The notes beneath the pieces are model-generated. The model saw only the letters and a program-made list of their open reading frames with translations. It did no database searches and was not told the DNA's origin. Source: Strongylocentrotus droebachiensis (Eukaryota > Echinodermata > Echinoidea > Camarodonta > Strongylocentrotidae). From it: 64,000 bases of DNA. The stretch lies in contig JAVYIG010001588.1 in NCBI GenBank assembly GCA_035222895.1, positions 62,001-126,000 of the forward strand, written 5' to 3'. Shown here piece by piece: positions 1 to 11,804 of the stretch. The position numbers and the translations under genes were made by a program. Position 1 is the stretch's first letter; each line of letters starts with the position of its first letter.

Positions 1-912
1 AATTTACATTTATAACATAAATAAAATTGGCTTTTCAAGATACAAGTATTGTTGAACTGTTGAGTTAACAGAAAACTAACAAATCAATAATTTATTTCTG
101 ACACTCATGGAAAAAAAAAAATACAGAAAAAATATCATTTTAAGTAAACAAATTTCTGAATTGAAAACATTTTCTTGTGAATTTATTATTTCTACAAGTC
201 GAATTTGCAATATACTTTTCGTTTTTGAAGTAATTTTCATAATCGAAACTCTAATATTATCAATTTTACTCAGATTGTGTGGCATCAGCTGAGAATTGAC
301 TCAATTCAGAGTCAAGGTGATTCAGAATCCGTGTCACTTTGACTAGGAATAGAGTTGACTCCCAGCTGACGCCATTTAGAGTGAAATTTGACGCCGTGGT
401 TGCTACCTTTTACTTGTGATATGTGAGCACATTATCTACCTGTGAATTCACGGCAAAGTAAAAAGAGAACAATGGGAAGTTTTGGTTGGTAACATATTCG
501 CCAATAAAGCGTAGACAGATTATCTTTGTCACAATGTCAAGAACGTCATTTTGATCAGTTGATATTTCTTGATAATACCGCATCTAAGGGGAAGGTGGCT
601 GCAGAAACATGCTTTTCCTAATCCTTTGTACTTTTTGCCATTCAACCTCAACAATGTTAATGGTATAAGCCAGGAGAGCAAATATTTCTCTTACGCAGAG
701 CGGCTCTTGTGTCTCATTAATCAACCATTTTCAAGGTCGAGCTCTGACAATGGCATTGAGAGATCTAGGTCATGTTTTGTACAGGATTAGTCTACTCTCC
801 ATACTGAAGTGATTTATGAATATTATTAACAAAATTGTTCTTTTCTTTTGATGATGAAATATAATCAATAACATAAGCTGTGACATGTCTAATTAATCTA
901 TTTCAACAAGAA

Positions 913-928
913 GGGGGGGGGGGGGGGG
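913..928 (+). repeat. Poly-G tract (about 16 nt)
   Basis: Uninterrupted run of G. It is one of several long G or C homopolymers in this window (also 1965-1982, 2160-2179, 5853-5873, 13931-13947, 34287-34298 and 62190-62206). Run lengths of this kind are unreliable in assemblies. Confidence 0.9.
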
Positions 929-1262
929 AGGCTGTAATGCCATAAGATATTAGCTGCTTTGTAATACTTCAATCTTTTTTTGAATATTTCAGTGTAAATT
1001 TATGTAAAGCCGAGTCTGCATTGGTATTTTAACAATTTTGTTTAGATTAGGGTTAGTCCAGAAAATTTTATTTTTTAATTTCTGAAAGCTCTCTAAATGA
1101 AGGTGGAATATTCTAAGTTCCTACATTCTTATAATGGTATTCACATCAAATCAATTATAGAAGTGTGTGGATGTTTCTTTATAAATGTATGTATACTTTA
1201 GGGAAATATGAGATATATCTAAATCCAAGGAAATGTATAAAAAGGAGGAGAAAGAAGTAAAG

Positions 1263-1523
1263 AGATAAAGGAAGATGAGGAAAGAGATAAAGGAAGATGA
1301 AAAAGAGATAAAGGAAGATGAAGAAAGAGATAAAGGAAGATGAAGAAAGAGATAAAGGAAGATGAGGAAAGAGATAAAGGAAGATGAAGAAAGAGATAAA
1401 GGAAGATGAGGAAAGAGATAAAGGAAGATGAAGAAAGAGATAAAGGAAGATGAAGAAAGAGATAAAGGAAGATGAGGAAAGAGATAAAGGAAGATGAAGA
1501 AAGAGATAAAGGAAGATGAGGAA
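1263..1523 (+). repeat. 22-bp purine-rich minisatellite, about 12 copies
   Basis: The core GATAAAGGAAGATGA recurs 12 times at a spacing of about 22 bp. Units end in either GG or AG before the next AAAGAG, and one unit is a base or two shorter. All purines are on the + strand apart from the T of GATA and GATG. The period is not a multiple of three, so the array does not encode an in-frame peptide repeat. Each unit carries a GATA core. Confidence 0.92.
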
Positions 1524-1964
1524 AGAGTGAAGGAAGAAGATGATTTAGGATTTAGGATTTAGAGCTTTTTTCTTCTTCTTCTTCTTCTTATGAGGAAGAT
1601 AAGTTGTTATCATTGCTGTAAATACCAAGTTTCAATTTTGCATTTTTATAATTGATTCAAATCAGTTTGCTTTCCCAATGGTAAATGGTAATGGTAGGAT
1701 TTCAATTTAGTAAATGAATGTGCTATGATAATTCCTAATGCTGTAGGATTTTATTTACTATCTATGGGGGGGGGGGATCTATATCCTCTGCATACATCAT
1801 CAGTTTGTTGAAATTAGCATTGTAGTCGGGGGTGTAATTGTGACATGATTTCATAAGTAAGCAGCATTGATTGCTGGTGTTCAGAATACATCTTCACCAA
1901 GATATTGCCCCATCTAATGTAGACGAGAGGCCATATTCAGGTCACTCTCAGTCCCGAACCGTAA

Positions 1965-1982
1965 CCCCCCCCCCCCCCCCCC
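1965..1982 (+). repeat. Poly-C tract (about 18 nt)
   Basis: Uninterrupted run of C ending in CCGGGCGATCGATAG. It lies inside a 90-codon open frame that I do not accept as a gene. Confidence 0.9.
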
Positions 1983-2159
1983 GGGCGATCGATAGAATGG
2001 CCAATATACAGCCATTTGGCAACCCAACAGAACACCATGCGGAAAAGAAGACGGCATGCATAGTCATGTCTCTAGCCGTCCAGGGGAGTAGCGGCTACCG
2101 CGTTTCCGTCCCCAAGATCGAATGTCCGTCTCTCTGCCTATAAGGATTGGTTTTCTGGT

Positions 2160-2179
2160 GGGGGGGGGGGGGGGGGGGG
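2160..2179 (+). repeat. Poly-G tract (about 20 nt)
   Basis: Uninterrupted run of G about 180 bp after the poly-C tract at 1965. The two runs are of opposite base and could pair as an inverted repeat, or form G-quadruplex structures. Confidence 0.9.
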
Positions 2180-3310
2180 AAGGGCATAAGTTTGTGCTTT
2201 GTTTTTGTAAGGGGTCGACTAAATTACCATTACCATGCTAGAAAAAAACATCAATAGAGTTTAATAATCAAATGCGTAAGCTTTGTACATGTAGAACGTA
2301 ACGCAGGTCTAACAGGGCATTCATATTGAGGAAAATCATGAATGTATGAAATTCATGCCACTAGAAAACCCATCTTTTAGCAAAAGGGGATAAGTATTTT
2401 GAATAAAGCAAAACCATATAAAGAAATAGATTTAGAGAGGTCAGTTTAACCAAGTGTTAGTGTTGCCTTTTGATGAGGTCATATGACTCAAGTGATTCTC
2501 GGATAAGCCCTGTCCAATTGTATGTTCAATGTTTGCAAGGGCTATAGGCCCTGGTTCCTTGATCAATACCATTAAAAATATGCTCAAATCTCAGTTTCAG
2601 TGCCTGTACACGACGTTCCATTGTACAATATGCAGAGGAGAAAAAAAGAAAGACTTATTGTTTAGCTACATTGTATAAGTTTTTCGGATAATTATACAAC
2701 AATTTTTGCTAGTGAGAATGAGGCAAAAGGTGTAATGATTAAAAATATAACAACTATCCTTTTTTTTGTCTTCCTGGAAAAAGAGAGTGATTAAAAGATA
2801 TCGAGGACTCAATTAGTAAGAGCCTTATGCTTCTTTATGGGTGTTTGTGGGAAAGTTTGTAATTTTATAATGATCGATGACTGGTGAATACCTGTGGCAT
2901 TTGTATTCAAATTAATAGAGAAAGTGGAAAGTTATTTGTTAATCTCTTTGTAAAATTCTATGCTTGTTCTAAAAAGCTGTATCTCCATCTATCAAATTAT
3001 GTTTTAGCTTGCATGAAATTAAGAAAACAAATTATTTCTTTCTTTTTGTGAGGCGTAACCATTGTGCTACTCAATAAGTAGTCTCCACATGTGAAATACA
3101 GTAATTAATTATTTCATGGTTATATCATACATTGACTTGAGAAAGAAAAGAGGGGACTATAGTTTTGGATCATATTCTATTGTCAAAGTGAATCGGCTGT
3201 ACATCAATGTATATTTTAAAAAAAAAATATGAATTAAGTTAATTAATTTTAGTATCAGTCTTTTCTTTAAACACCAGTAAGCAATTTAATGGAGTACTTA
3301 TACAATCATA

Positions 3311-3395
3311 TTTGCCCCCAAAATTAGGAATCGAACCATTGTTCGGATGAACTCGACTTCTATGGTACATGCGCCAATGCACTCTGTCATGTAAT
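3311..3395 (-). repeat. Possible tRNA-derived (SINE-like) remnant
   Basis: Reading the minus strand, there is an exact Pol III B-box consensus (GGTTCGATTCC, + strand complement near 3328-3338). It sits at roughly tRNA spacing after a weak A-box-like stretch. No good acceptor stem is visible, so this would be a decayed SINE head, not a working tRNA gene. Confidence 0.3.
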
Positions 3396-3500
3396 TGTGT
3401 AATAGCCCTTGTTGACTTAATTCTCTTTGTTATGTTAGTCCTGTAATATACATGTATCTAAACTATGTTTATTATCTCTCCTCTTTGTCTCCCTCTTTCT

Positions 3501-3506
3501 TCTCTC

Positions 3507-3575
<69 letters not shown>
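3501..3575 (+). repeat. (CT)n microsatellite
   Basis: TCTCTC array interrupted by occasional extra T. It produces long Ser/Leu frames on the + strand and Arg/Glu frames on the - strand, all artefacts of the repeat. Confidence 0.95.
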
Positions 3576-3579
<4 letters not shown>

Positions 3580-4939
3580 ATCTCTGCTCTCTTTATATAT
3601 CTTTTTGTATCCCTTTCTCCTTCTCTTACTCTCTTCCCAACTTTCTTGATTCCTCATTCTCTCTGTACCCCATGTATTTTGCCTCGTGTAGAAAAGTAAT
3701 ACAAATAAAATGGGACTTTGAAGAAGGCTTTGTCCTGAGGAGTAGACTCACTCCTTCATGGTTCTGGTGCATGAAGTTGATTTACATTTTGAATGAGCCA
3801 CATCAGACAGAACTAATGTCTTTCTCTTTTGTTGGAAGTTGTCCAAGTCTGCTGGCACTAAGACCTGGGCATTCTTTATGTCCCAATGCTCTTGCTGGTA
3901 ACAAAAAAAAATGACAAGAACACATGCATAATTCCAGTGTTATCTTAAAGAGAAAGGAGTTGCTCTGAATAATAGCAGAAAAATCAGGAAAACAGATTGT
4001 GGAAAGTTTGAATGAAATGTCATAGAACTTTTTTTAATCTCTACATATATATGAAATTACAAGTTAGTGAATCAGTAAAATTATTGCATTTCAATTTTGG
4101 ACAAATCTCTCATATGCTGCGGCACATAAAATGAAAGAAAGATGGTTTTAATTTCTGAGTAGGTGTTTTCTCTTCATCTACTGGAGAACATAATAACTGC
4201 TATCCATAGTATACCTTCAGTATAGCCATGAGGGACAAATTGTCTTAGACAAGATAAAGGACAATCATTGAGGTATACAATAGGTAAGAAAGCTGTTCCC
4301 TATTATGTCAGTGTCAAACAACCAATTTGCAAGTGTGAGATTTACAAATATTTAGTGATCTTGATTTTCAACATTCAAAATTTTCTTCTTATTTTTTCCT
4401 ATCGTTTTCAACTTTCACCCACTTATCCGAATCATGCGCTTTCACACGATTTCCCTCATCGCAAATGTTGCATTGCCCCTTTTTTATAGAGGGAAAGAAG
4501 TAGGAAGCGGGGGAATTGCGACTGGTGAGAAAAAGACAGAGAAGAAATGTATATTGTGTTTTTGAGTGATTACATTTGTTGTGTCTTGCTGAAAGATCAC
4601 CTGATAGCTAGGCTAAGCCAGTCTCTCTAGAGATCTAACCAGGGACTACTATGCTTTCCTCCGTTTAACCCATTTACATTTTTGTATCACATCGTTTCAT
4701 GCAGTGAATATTTAGAGCATTTATGAAAAAGAATTATTATCAAATTGAAGCAGATTGTCATAAGCTTTCAAATTGAAATCAAACAAAACAGTTCAAACTA
4801 AAATTGTTGAAAACCAATGTGACCCAGTTGGTCTTAATGAAAATTTGGAGTTGATATCATGTATTCCTTTCGAGTAACAAAAAAAACAAACAATTTTTTA
4901 ACATTGTACTCTTTTTCTTGATAAAAACAGAATTTCCTG

Positions 4940-5305
4940 ATGTCAGAAGAGAAAGGAAGACACTTGTATAGCATCAATACAAATGTAAATAATGTTTTCA
5001 AAATCAAAGGTTCGAACCGAAAGGATGAAAGATTAATTCACCAATTCAGACTTGGTAAATGTAACCTGAATTACTATAAATATCTAAATAGAAAAAACAC
5101 AAAACTGGACTATGTGAAGAATCCCAGACAATAGAAACAATTGATAATTTTTTATTATCATGCGCAAAATACGAAAGACAAAAAGGAGAATGCACAGAGT
5201 ACTCGAGACCAAAAATCCAAATCTATGTCATTACTAGGAAATGAGGAATATATAGGTAAGGTGGTAGCTTTTTTAAAAGGCAGTGGAAGGTACAATGAAC
5301 TGTGA
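4940..5305 (+). mobile_element. Degenerate LINE ORF2 C-terminal fragment
   Basis: Three consecutive reading frames together resemble the extreme C-terminus of non-LTR retrotransposon polyproteins. The first frame has a Q-F-R-L-G-K-C-x-L-N-x-Y block near 5044-5082. After a stop near 5134, the next frame (from about 5131) reads an E-T-I-D-N-F-L-L-S-C-x-K-Y motif, the usual Cys motif of this region. A third frame (about 5228-5305) reads L-L-G-N then V-V-A-F-L-K-G-S-G-R-Y and a stop, the typical end of such proteins. At least two frameshifts and an in-frame stop make it dead. The reverse transcriptase and endonuclease are absent. I do not assign the clade; it resembles Jockey/I-like elements. Confidence 0.65.
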
Positions 5306-5852
5306 TGCTGAGCTATAAAATAGAGTATTAATTACGTTTCGCTGTATTATTTATTAGCATCATAGTTATTATTAAGGATGTGACAAGTGGTACTATCTTC
5401 GACATAAATTGCTGGTTTCATTATAAGAAGAGAGGCTTCAAACTACCGTCTTAACATAATCAACTGAATGCAACTAATATTCAACCACTTCATCCTTTTC
5501 TTTCTAATTTATTCTTTAAAATAACAAGCGACATAATAATACAGAAAATATCTACTAAAAATTTACTGACATTATTAATTTCATAAACACAACGCCACAG
5601 GCTACCGTTGATCCACCAGAGCAAAAATACTACGCCTTCTCACATTGCCTGGCAAAAGTCCTCCAACGACAATGGAAAAATGCCATAAAAACCAACAACA
5701 ACAAGAAACATCACTATTAAAAAATATTCATTTTAATATTACAGGATAAACAGAAAATATTCTTGTATGTCAAAACATTATATATCCTCATAATTTCGAC
5801 CCAACTGAGCATAAATGTTTTTGGTTAGGATATGACTTTTTAAGAAGGTAAA

Positions 5853-5873
5853 CCCCCCCCCCCCCCCCCCCCC
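5853..5873 (+). repeat. Poly-C tract (about 21 nt)
   Basis: The longest C homopolymer in the window. It is followed within 10 bp by a second run of C and then an A-rich stretch. Confidence 0.9.
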
Positions 5874-6499
5874 ACTGGATCCTCCCCCCCAAAAAACACA
5901 AAACAAGAACAACAAATACAAATAAAAAAATAATAAAATAACTAAAAGAAAACCTCTTCCTTTATATTTATATAGGATTTGATTTCACAAGTTTCTTGCT
6001 CGAAAGCTATCATTTTCATCACATTGTTTTGTAAACACTAAGGAATTATTTAAGGGAAATTTCCAGATTGGATCCCCTCGCCTCCGCATGCCTTGTCATA
6101 AGATATGTAGTAAAGGTCAATATTATCTGTCCAAATGATACACTTATGCACTCAGAAAAGTTGTTGGAGTATCCCATCATCTTCATTTGGTTTTCACGCT
6201 TCTCTTTTTCTTTCATTGATCCTGATGAATTCACCCTTTTCTCAATGCTGATAACTTATTATTGCCTGCTCAACTTCTCAACTGCATTTTATTCATTCAT
6301 CCAAACATTTTCTTTACTTTTCATTATACCTGCAAGATCCTGTACTAGTATTCTATTTAGAGACTGTAATTGTAGAATCTGATTTTGTGTTTATATTTGT
6401 AATTGAGGAATATATTTTTCTGCTTGTATCTGTGTCTGTGTGTTATATCTCACTTGGTCTGTTTGTATGTCTCTCTCTATATGTACCCCATCCCCTTGT

Positions 6500-7248
6500 G
6501 AGAGCAAGAAGAAATGGATCAACTAAAAAGATAGTACACTCTATCCCCAGCCAGCCAGCAACTCTCCTTTTTCATTCCAGCCGGCCAGCTACAGCCCAAG
6601 CTGAGCTAGCGGAGAGAGAACGAGGAGCGCAGACTGCTACACCTTAACCTACTGCGTGACCTTGTACTACATGAGGGGAGCATAAAAAGTAGTTCACCTT
6701 GTTTCCCCATTAGGCAAATGGACTGCGCTGGGCTGGCTTTGTTTTGCGTTTTGCTCTCGCTACGTGGGTTGCCGAAGCTGCTGTGCCACAGTCGATCGAA
6801 CAGCAGCGGCAGAGTAAAATCATATTACCTCGCGCTCTCTCTCTCCCTTATACTGCTGCCCATATCTCTCTCTAGTGCTCTCTCGATCATGCTGGCTTGC
6901 TAAGCCTGGCTGGAAATCCGTGCAGTTTCAGATGTGGACATTACACTTGTCTCTGGCCCGCCATCCTAACCAAGGAGTACTTTTGCTTTGTGGATTGTGT
7001 CTAGTTGCGTTGACCTGTGCTGACGAGTAATGGTAGCAGAGATATTTTGTTTGTTGAGAAATAGCAAGCAGAAGTAGGCAAGATTAATCGACGCTCAATC
7101 ACACTATAAGTGAACTTTTGGTGCATGATTATTGGAGGTGGAAATAGCCTACGATCCTTTTGTTATTGGCCGTGAACTTTTTGTGTGTATCAGATGTGTT
7201 TGTATTTTGCGTTCGTCTGGACCATTGCCTATTTCCACTGTGTATAGG
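6500..7248 (+). promoter_or_regulatory. Candidate promoter and untranslated first exon
   Basis: The base composition becomes clearly GC-richer than the flanks, with CCAGCCAGCCAG and CCGGCCAGC motifs and CTCTCT blocks, then falls back to AT-rich sequence. The segment ends in a good splice donor (ATAGG|GTAAGT, GT at 7249). The coding exon at 19451 has its own acceptor and an in-frame stop before the ATG, so an untranslated upstream exon must exist. This is the best candidate I see. No TATA box or start site is certain, and the first exon could be elsewhere or outside the window. Joining it to the gene is inference. Confidence 0.33.
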
Positions 7249-10200
7249 GTAAGTTTGTACAATTGGGTATCCATTATTTAGAGGAGAAAAACAGAGTACT
7301 TGTCCCATTTGCCCATTGCATCATTTCACCCCAATTTGATGCTACCATTGGTTGTTATTGCTTATAATCTGCACTTGCAAGGGTTATTTCTTCATTAAAA
7401 CTGAAGACATAAACAAAGCTTGAACGTTTAAGTTTAGCCTCCATCATGTCTTCTGTTTGAACTGATTATTGGATATTACAACATTAGAAAAGTACTCAAA
7501 TGATTTAAAGATTTTTATAAATTTCGTATTCCTGATTTTGTTTTCCTTTCCCAAATTGTTTTCAAGAGGATAGAGATGTGATTTGTATTTGTAATATGAT
7601 AAAGGATATATGTATGAAGACTCACAGAAGTATCATGTAAGGGAAGTGTTTACCTCTTATGTTTTGATACCCACTGTATGTCCTTTTATGAGGGAAATGG
7701 ATCTTTGCTTTTATATCAGTAAGTCTATAAACTATTGAAAAGATACATCTCAGCTTTGCTCTATGGTATTTCTTTCACCTCAAATTAAAGTTGCAGAAAA
7801 AACCTCAGAGAAGAGGCATACAATTTTTAAACCTTATTCTCTGGAAGTCTATTTTATCTGTCTTCTGTTTTATTGTGTTAAAGGATGAGTTGCTTGAAAT
7901 ATTTCAAATTTTCAAACAAATACTCTTTTTCATTAGCAATGTTTACGTCACTTGGATTAAGAATATTCCTGTTATTTTGTGTTTTTGTTAATTAGAGTTA
8001 AACAATGCTTGTCGAAGATACTGGATAAAGGTATTTTTTCTACCCAATTAAAAACAAGATATTTTTTGTCAGCATATTCTTAACTGACAAGATAATCTGC
8101 AAATGTCATACTTTAAAAAGAAAATGGTATGAGGAATATGGAATAATTTCGAGGTAAAAAAATATGTCTTGTATTTTATTTGTGATAGTACCAATGTATA
8201 TTTATTGTAAAGAAAGTCATACAAAAAGAGAAATAACTAATTATAAAAGAATAGAGAAAATTCTTTTGTTAGAAAAATTTATTATGAACAGTAGTTCAGG
8301 AATATAATAGATAATTAGAAGAAAACAAATTTAGTTATAAGAGGGTCTAACATATAAATGTAAGATTTGTCTGTTTGGTTGCAGTAGAGAGTTATATATT
8401 TTAAGGTAAAAGCACAGAGAAAGTGATGATTTAAAAAAAAATCTCTATTTCCAGACCTAAATTAACACACATGTAGCTCTATATTCTTATTACTGATTTT
8501 CTGGTCAAGTAATAGGACAAGTTGATTATGATACTAAAATGATTCTAGAATGATTGCTGTGGAAATCAACTGTGCAGAGAGAATATTAGCATTAAGTTTT
8601 GCACTTTGTGTCAATGAAATGCTTTATACTGACCAATGCAATATTAGCTTTCCTCTCTGTGCTTAAACTTCTTGGACATTAAACAAATCAATGTACTTTA
8701 CATTTTTGAGAGTCTTTAAGCATAGCTGTCTATTCCTTGATGCTGAAAGATAATGGAAATATCCCAAGAGATGTCCTTTTCCCTTTTGCCCTTTCACCAT
8801 CTCTGTAATGACATCTCTTCGTCCATTTAGTGGTTTTTCTTCATCTGCCCCCTTTTCTTTTGCTATGCGGTTTCAACCATTCTAGAGAAAGAGTAAGAGA
8901 AAGAGAGAGAGAGAGATAGCATATTACGATTAAAGCAAGCCTCACTTCTTGCATTGTGGTTGTTGCCTGAGTTGACCCACATTAAATTGATTACAATCTT
9001 CGATCGTGGGCACCAAAATTATGTCTGGCAAGTCGAGAGAGGGAGGGAGAGAGACGGTGAACTTGCTCTAGCTCTCTCCTCCTCAAAGACGTTTGTTTTT
9101 CCCTCTCTCCTCTCTTCCATCTGTCCTTTTCTCTTTCATACTGCGGAAATAGATATATATGTTTTGTCCCCTCACACTCACATTCTCTTTCATTGCCGTA
9201 TTGTGTGCAGTGACTGTGTAGCAATTTTGAGCAGGAACGATTCCCTTTTGTCAGTGTCTTTGAGGTTATGTATTTTATTCTTCACTGCCTCCTCCTCCTT
9301 CCATATGCCAAGTGCACTGTACTCTACATGTCGGGATTTGATTGAATGATTGATTTGAGCGATGCAAATTGTTGTAGTATGCTATTTTCCAAAATAGGCT
9401 GCCAGGGAAATCATGAATAAGATGTGATACATCAAGGATTTGTCTTGAAGGATTTAAAAGTTTTATGGTTATGTTATTTCATCCAAGGGATCACTTGGTC
9501 TAATGATGACATTTGTAGTTTTGTTCATGCACCTTTCAGTATGTTTGAATACCATACATATCTTTCCCCGATGCAGTTCCCACTAAAGAAAATATATTTG
9601 TGGTGTATAGTCCAGATATAACACTCTTTATGCTATCATTGAACCAGAGGATGAATAAGGTAGTGCATGATATAGGCATAAATGTTGGTAGGAAGTAATA
9701 TCTGTAAAATATTGTGAAGCTTGGATGATGTCTCAAATTTAATGATTGACAAATAAACGTACCCCTCTTACTGACACACATTTCCTTTGAACACAAGCCA
9801 TTGCAAGTAACAGTGCATTTAATTTGTCATCGTTGCAGATGGCTTTAAATGTATGAAATGGTATATAGGGAGAAATTCTCTTAAAATATGAACTTTGATT
9901 TTAAATTCCAGTAGGAACACTTGCTATTTACTTTTAGCATTATTGTTTAATACCATTATCTCATTTTCATTTGCTTTTAGTATTTTAGTATTAAGTATCA
10001 AAATGGAAGCATGTAAGAAATCTAACTGTAAATGAAAATTAAGTTGAAAATAGTTTAATAATATAATAACACAGAAAATGTAAGTAAATGTAATTGATTT
10101 TTCAGCTATGATGCCAAAAACATTTTTATTTTGAACAAAACATTTAATTTATAAATACAAGATGCTCTCTTTGAAATTCTAAACAGTTTCATTAACTTTG

Positions 10201-11721
10201 AAAATAGATATCATTGATCACTGTTTGTGTCCAAATTTAAGAAAATAAAAAAAAGCGACCGTGATCAAAATTTGTTTCACAGAATATTATCTGCAATACA
10301 TATTTGTGAGCTGAGTAGCAAAGTAAGTAAAAATGCTCACTAAGATAATATTGTCCTAAACTAAAAGAAATTTCACCAAAGTGAGGCACTCAGTTGTCTT
10401 GCATTTGATAATAGTGAGGATAGTTGGAAACAAAAAATTAGCAGTATTGGGATTTAAAAGTTCCCTGAATCAATAGGATTTTCATTCTCCTTTAGTCTAT
10501 CAGTCATTGACATTTATTATCGTATCTGCTTACCTGCGTACGGAAACGGTTAATCATAGTTAACCCATAATAATACAGGCCGATTCCCATCCTTTCCTGG
10601 TCCCTTGTGGAAAGGTCAACTCGGCTTTTCAGTTGTGAAAGAGAAAGACCAAAATCAGGGCTCAGTCTTGCCTGTTTCAATTTACCCATTGTATCTAATA
10701 TGCTGTCTTTTGTGTAGGTGATATAAATAGAAACCAAAGGAACAGATGTGCAGGTTGAATGTATCAATATTCTTTTTAAGATTCATTGAAAATGCAATTT
10801 ATAGGTTACTTATTGTGTGATGGGAAATGTATGTTCAAAATATATATTTCAGTCAGGGAAAGGAGTCATATTGTGATCATAAGTTTTGTATTTAATCTTA
10901 AAAAATTGTTATGGAATTCATTTGAGAAATTGAATATATATTCAATACTAGTAGAATGTAAAGTGTGAAATCTGTACTCTGCGATATGGCATATATTGCA
11001 TAAAAACATTGCAAACAAACAATGCATGACATGGCCATTTTATTGTTCTGGTTAAAAAAAAAGTAGAATCCTCAACATCACATTAATAAACAGAATTTGA
11101 ATCGTAATCAATATGAAATTTGTCATATTTATAAAAATCAAGTGGCTGACAGAAACAACCAACTAACAAACGAATAAACGAGCAAAAAACCCTTAAACTA
11201 AGTAGATATATTAGTATCATATTTCAAAGAATTTATTTGCAATCTTGGCATTTGCTTGTACACAGGAAGGAAAATGATAGAGAATCATGCTGTATTTTAC
11301 TCTCTGTTCTACTTTTGAGGTCTAGTTAGTGATGGGGAGTAACCTGTTAGACTTCCTGTGGAAACAAGAGTAAAATCAGTCCTCGGCTAATTGTGAGGTC
11401 AAACTAAAAAGCAGGTCACAGTTGGGCTTGGTTCTCTTCTGGACGGACAGGCCTTTGAGGGCCCTGACATATTTTTAATAACTTTTTTCCCTTACTTTGT
11501 TCTCTCATTTTTAAAATATGTGTTTTCTTTTCTTTCAAATATAATCCTTTTCTTCCTAGTCCTGTAACTTTGATTTAAACAAAAAAATTGTTGGAGATGA
11601 TCATATTTTCTTACATGCTTTCTCTATTTGTCAAGAAAATAGTTTGTCCTTTTTGTTTCAAATTGTAATCATTAGTAGCTATAGTGCCATTGATTGATAG
11701 CAAGTTCACAAAATCGTCCTT

Positions 11722-11804
11722 GTTTTCACGAAGTGACGGTAGCGAGGAAAATCGTAACGCAAAGTGAATGCAATTTTTTTTCACTACCGTCACTTCGTGA
11801 AAAC
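11722..11804. repeat. Short inverted repeat, 24-bp arms
   Basis: Arms 11722-11745 and 11781-11804 are inverted copies matching at 23 of 24 positions (core CACGAAGTGACGGTAG). They are separated by about 35 bp. Weaker similarity continues outside the arms (AAATCGTC against the complement of GACGAAATG). This is the size and form of a very short MITE or the solo ends of one. Confidence 0.75.

Larger units (their letters stand above)
1..6499. other. Upstream non-coding stretch
   Basis: I see no gene in this stretch. It is AT-rich DNA holding a 22-bp minisatellite (about 1263-1523), several G or C homopolymers, a CT microsatellite, a possible tRNA-derived remnant at 3311-3395 and the remains of a LINE at 4940-5305. 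The open frames here are short, lack splice-compatible structure and show no recognisable domain. Confidence 0.6.

Noticed and set aside
1871..2143. 90-codon frame across the poly-C run
   Set aside because: Contains a Pro run from the homopolymer and depends on its exact length; no domain.
3465..3914. 149-codon open frame on the + strand
   Set aside because: More than a third is Ser/Leu translated from the (CT)n array; the rest has no domain or splice context.
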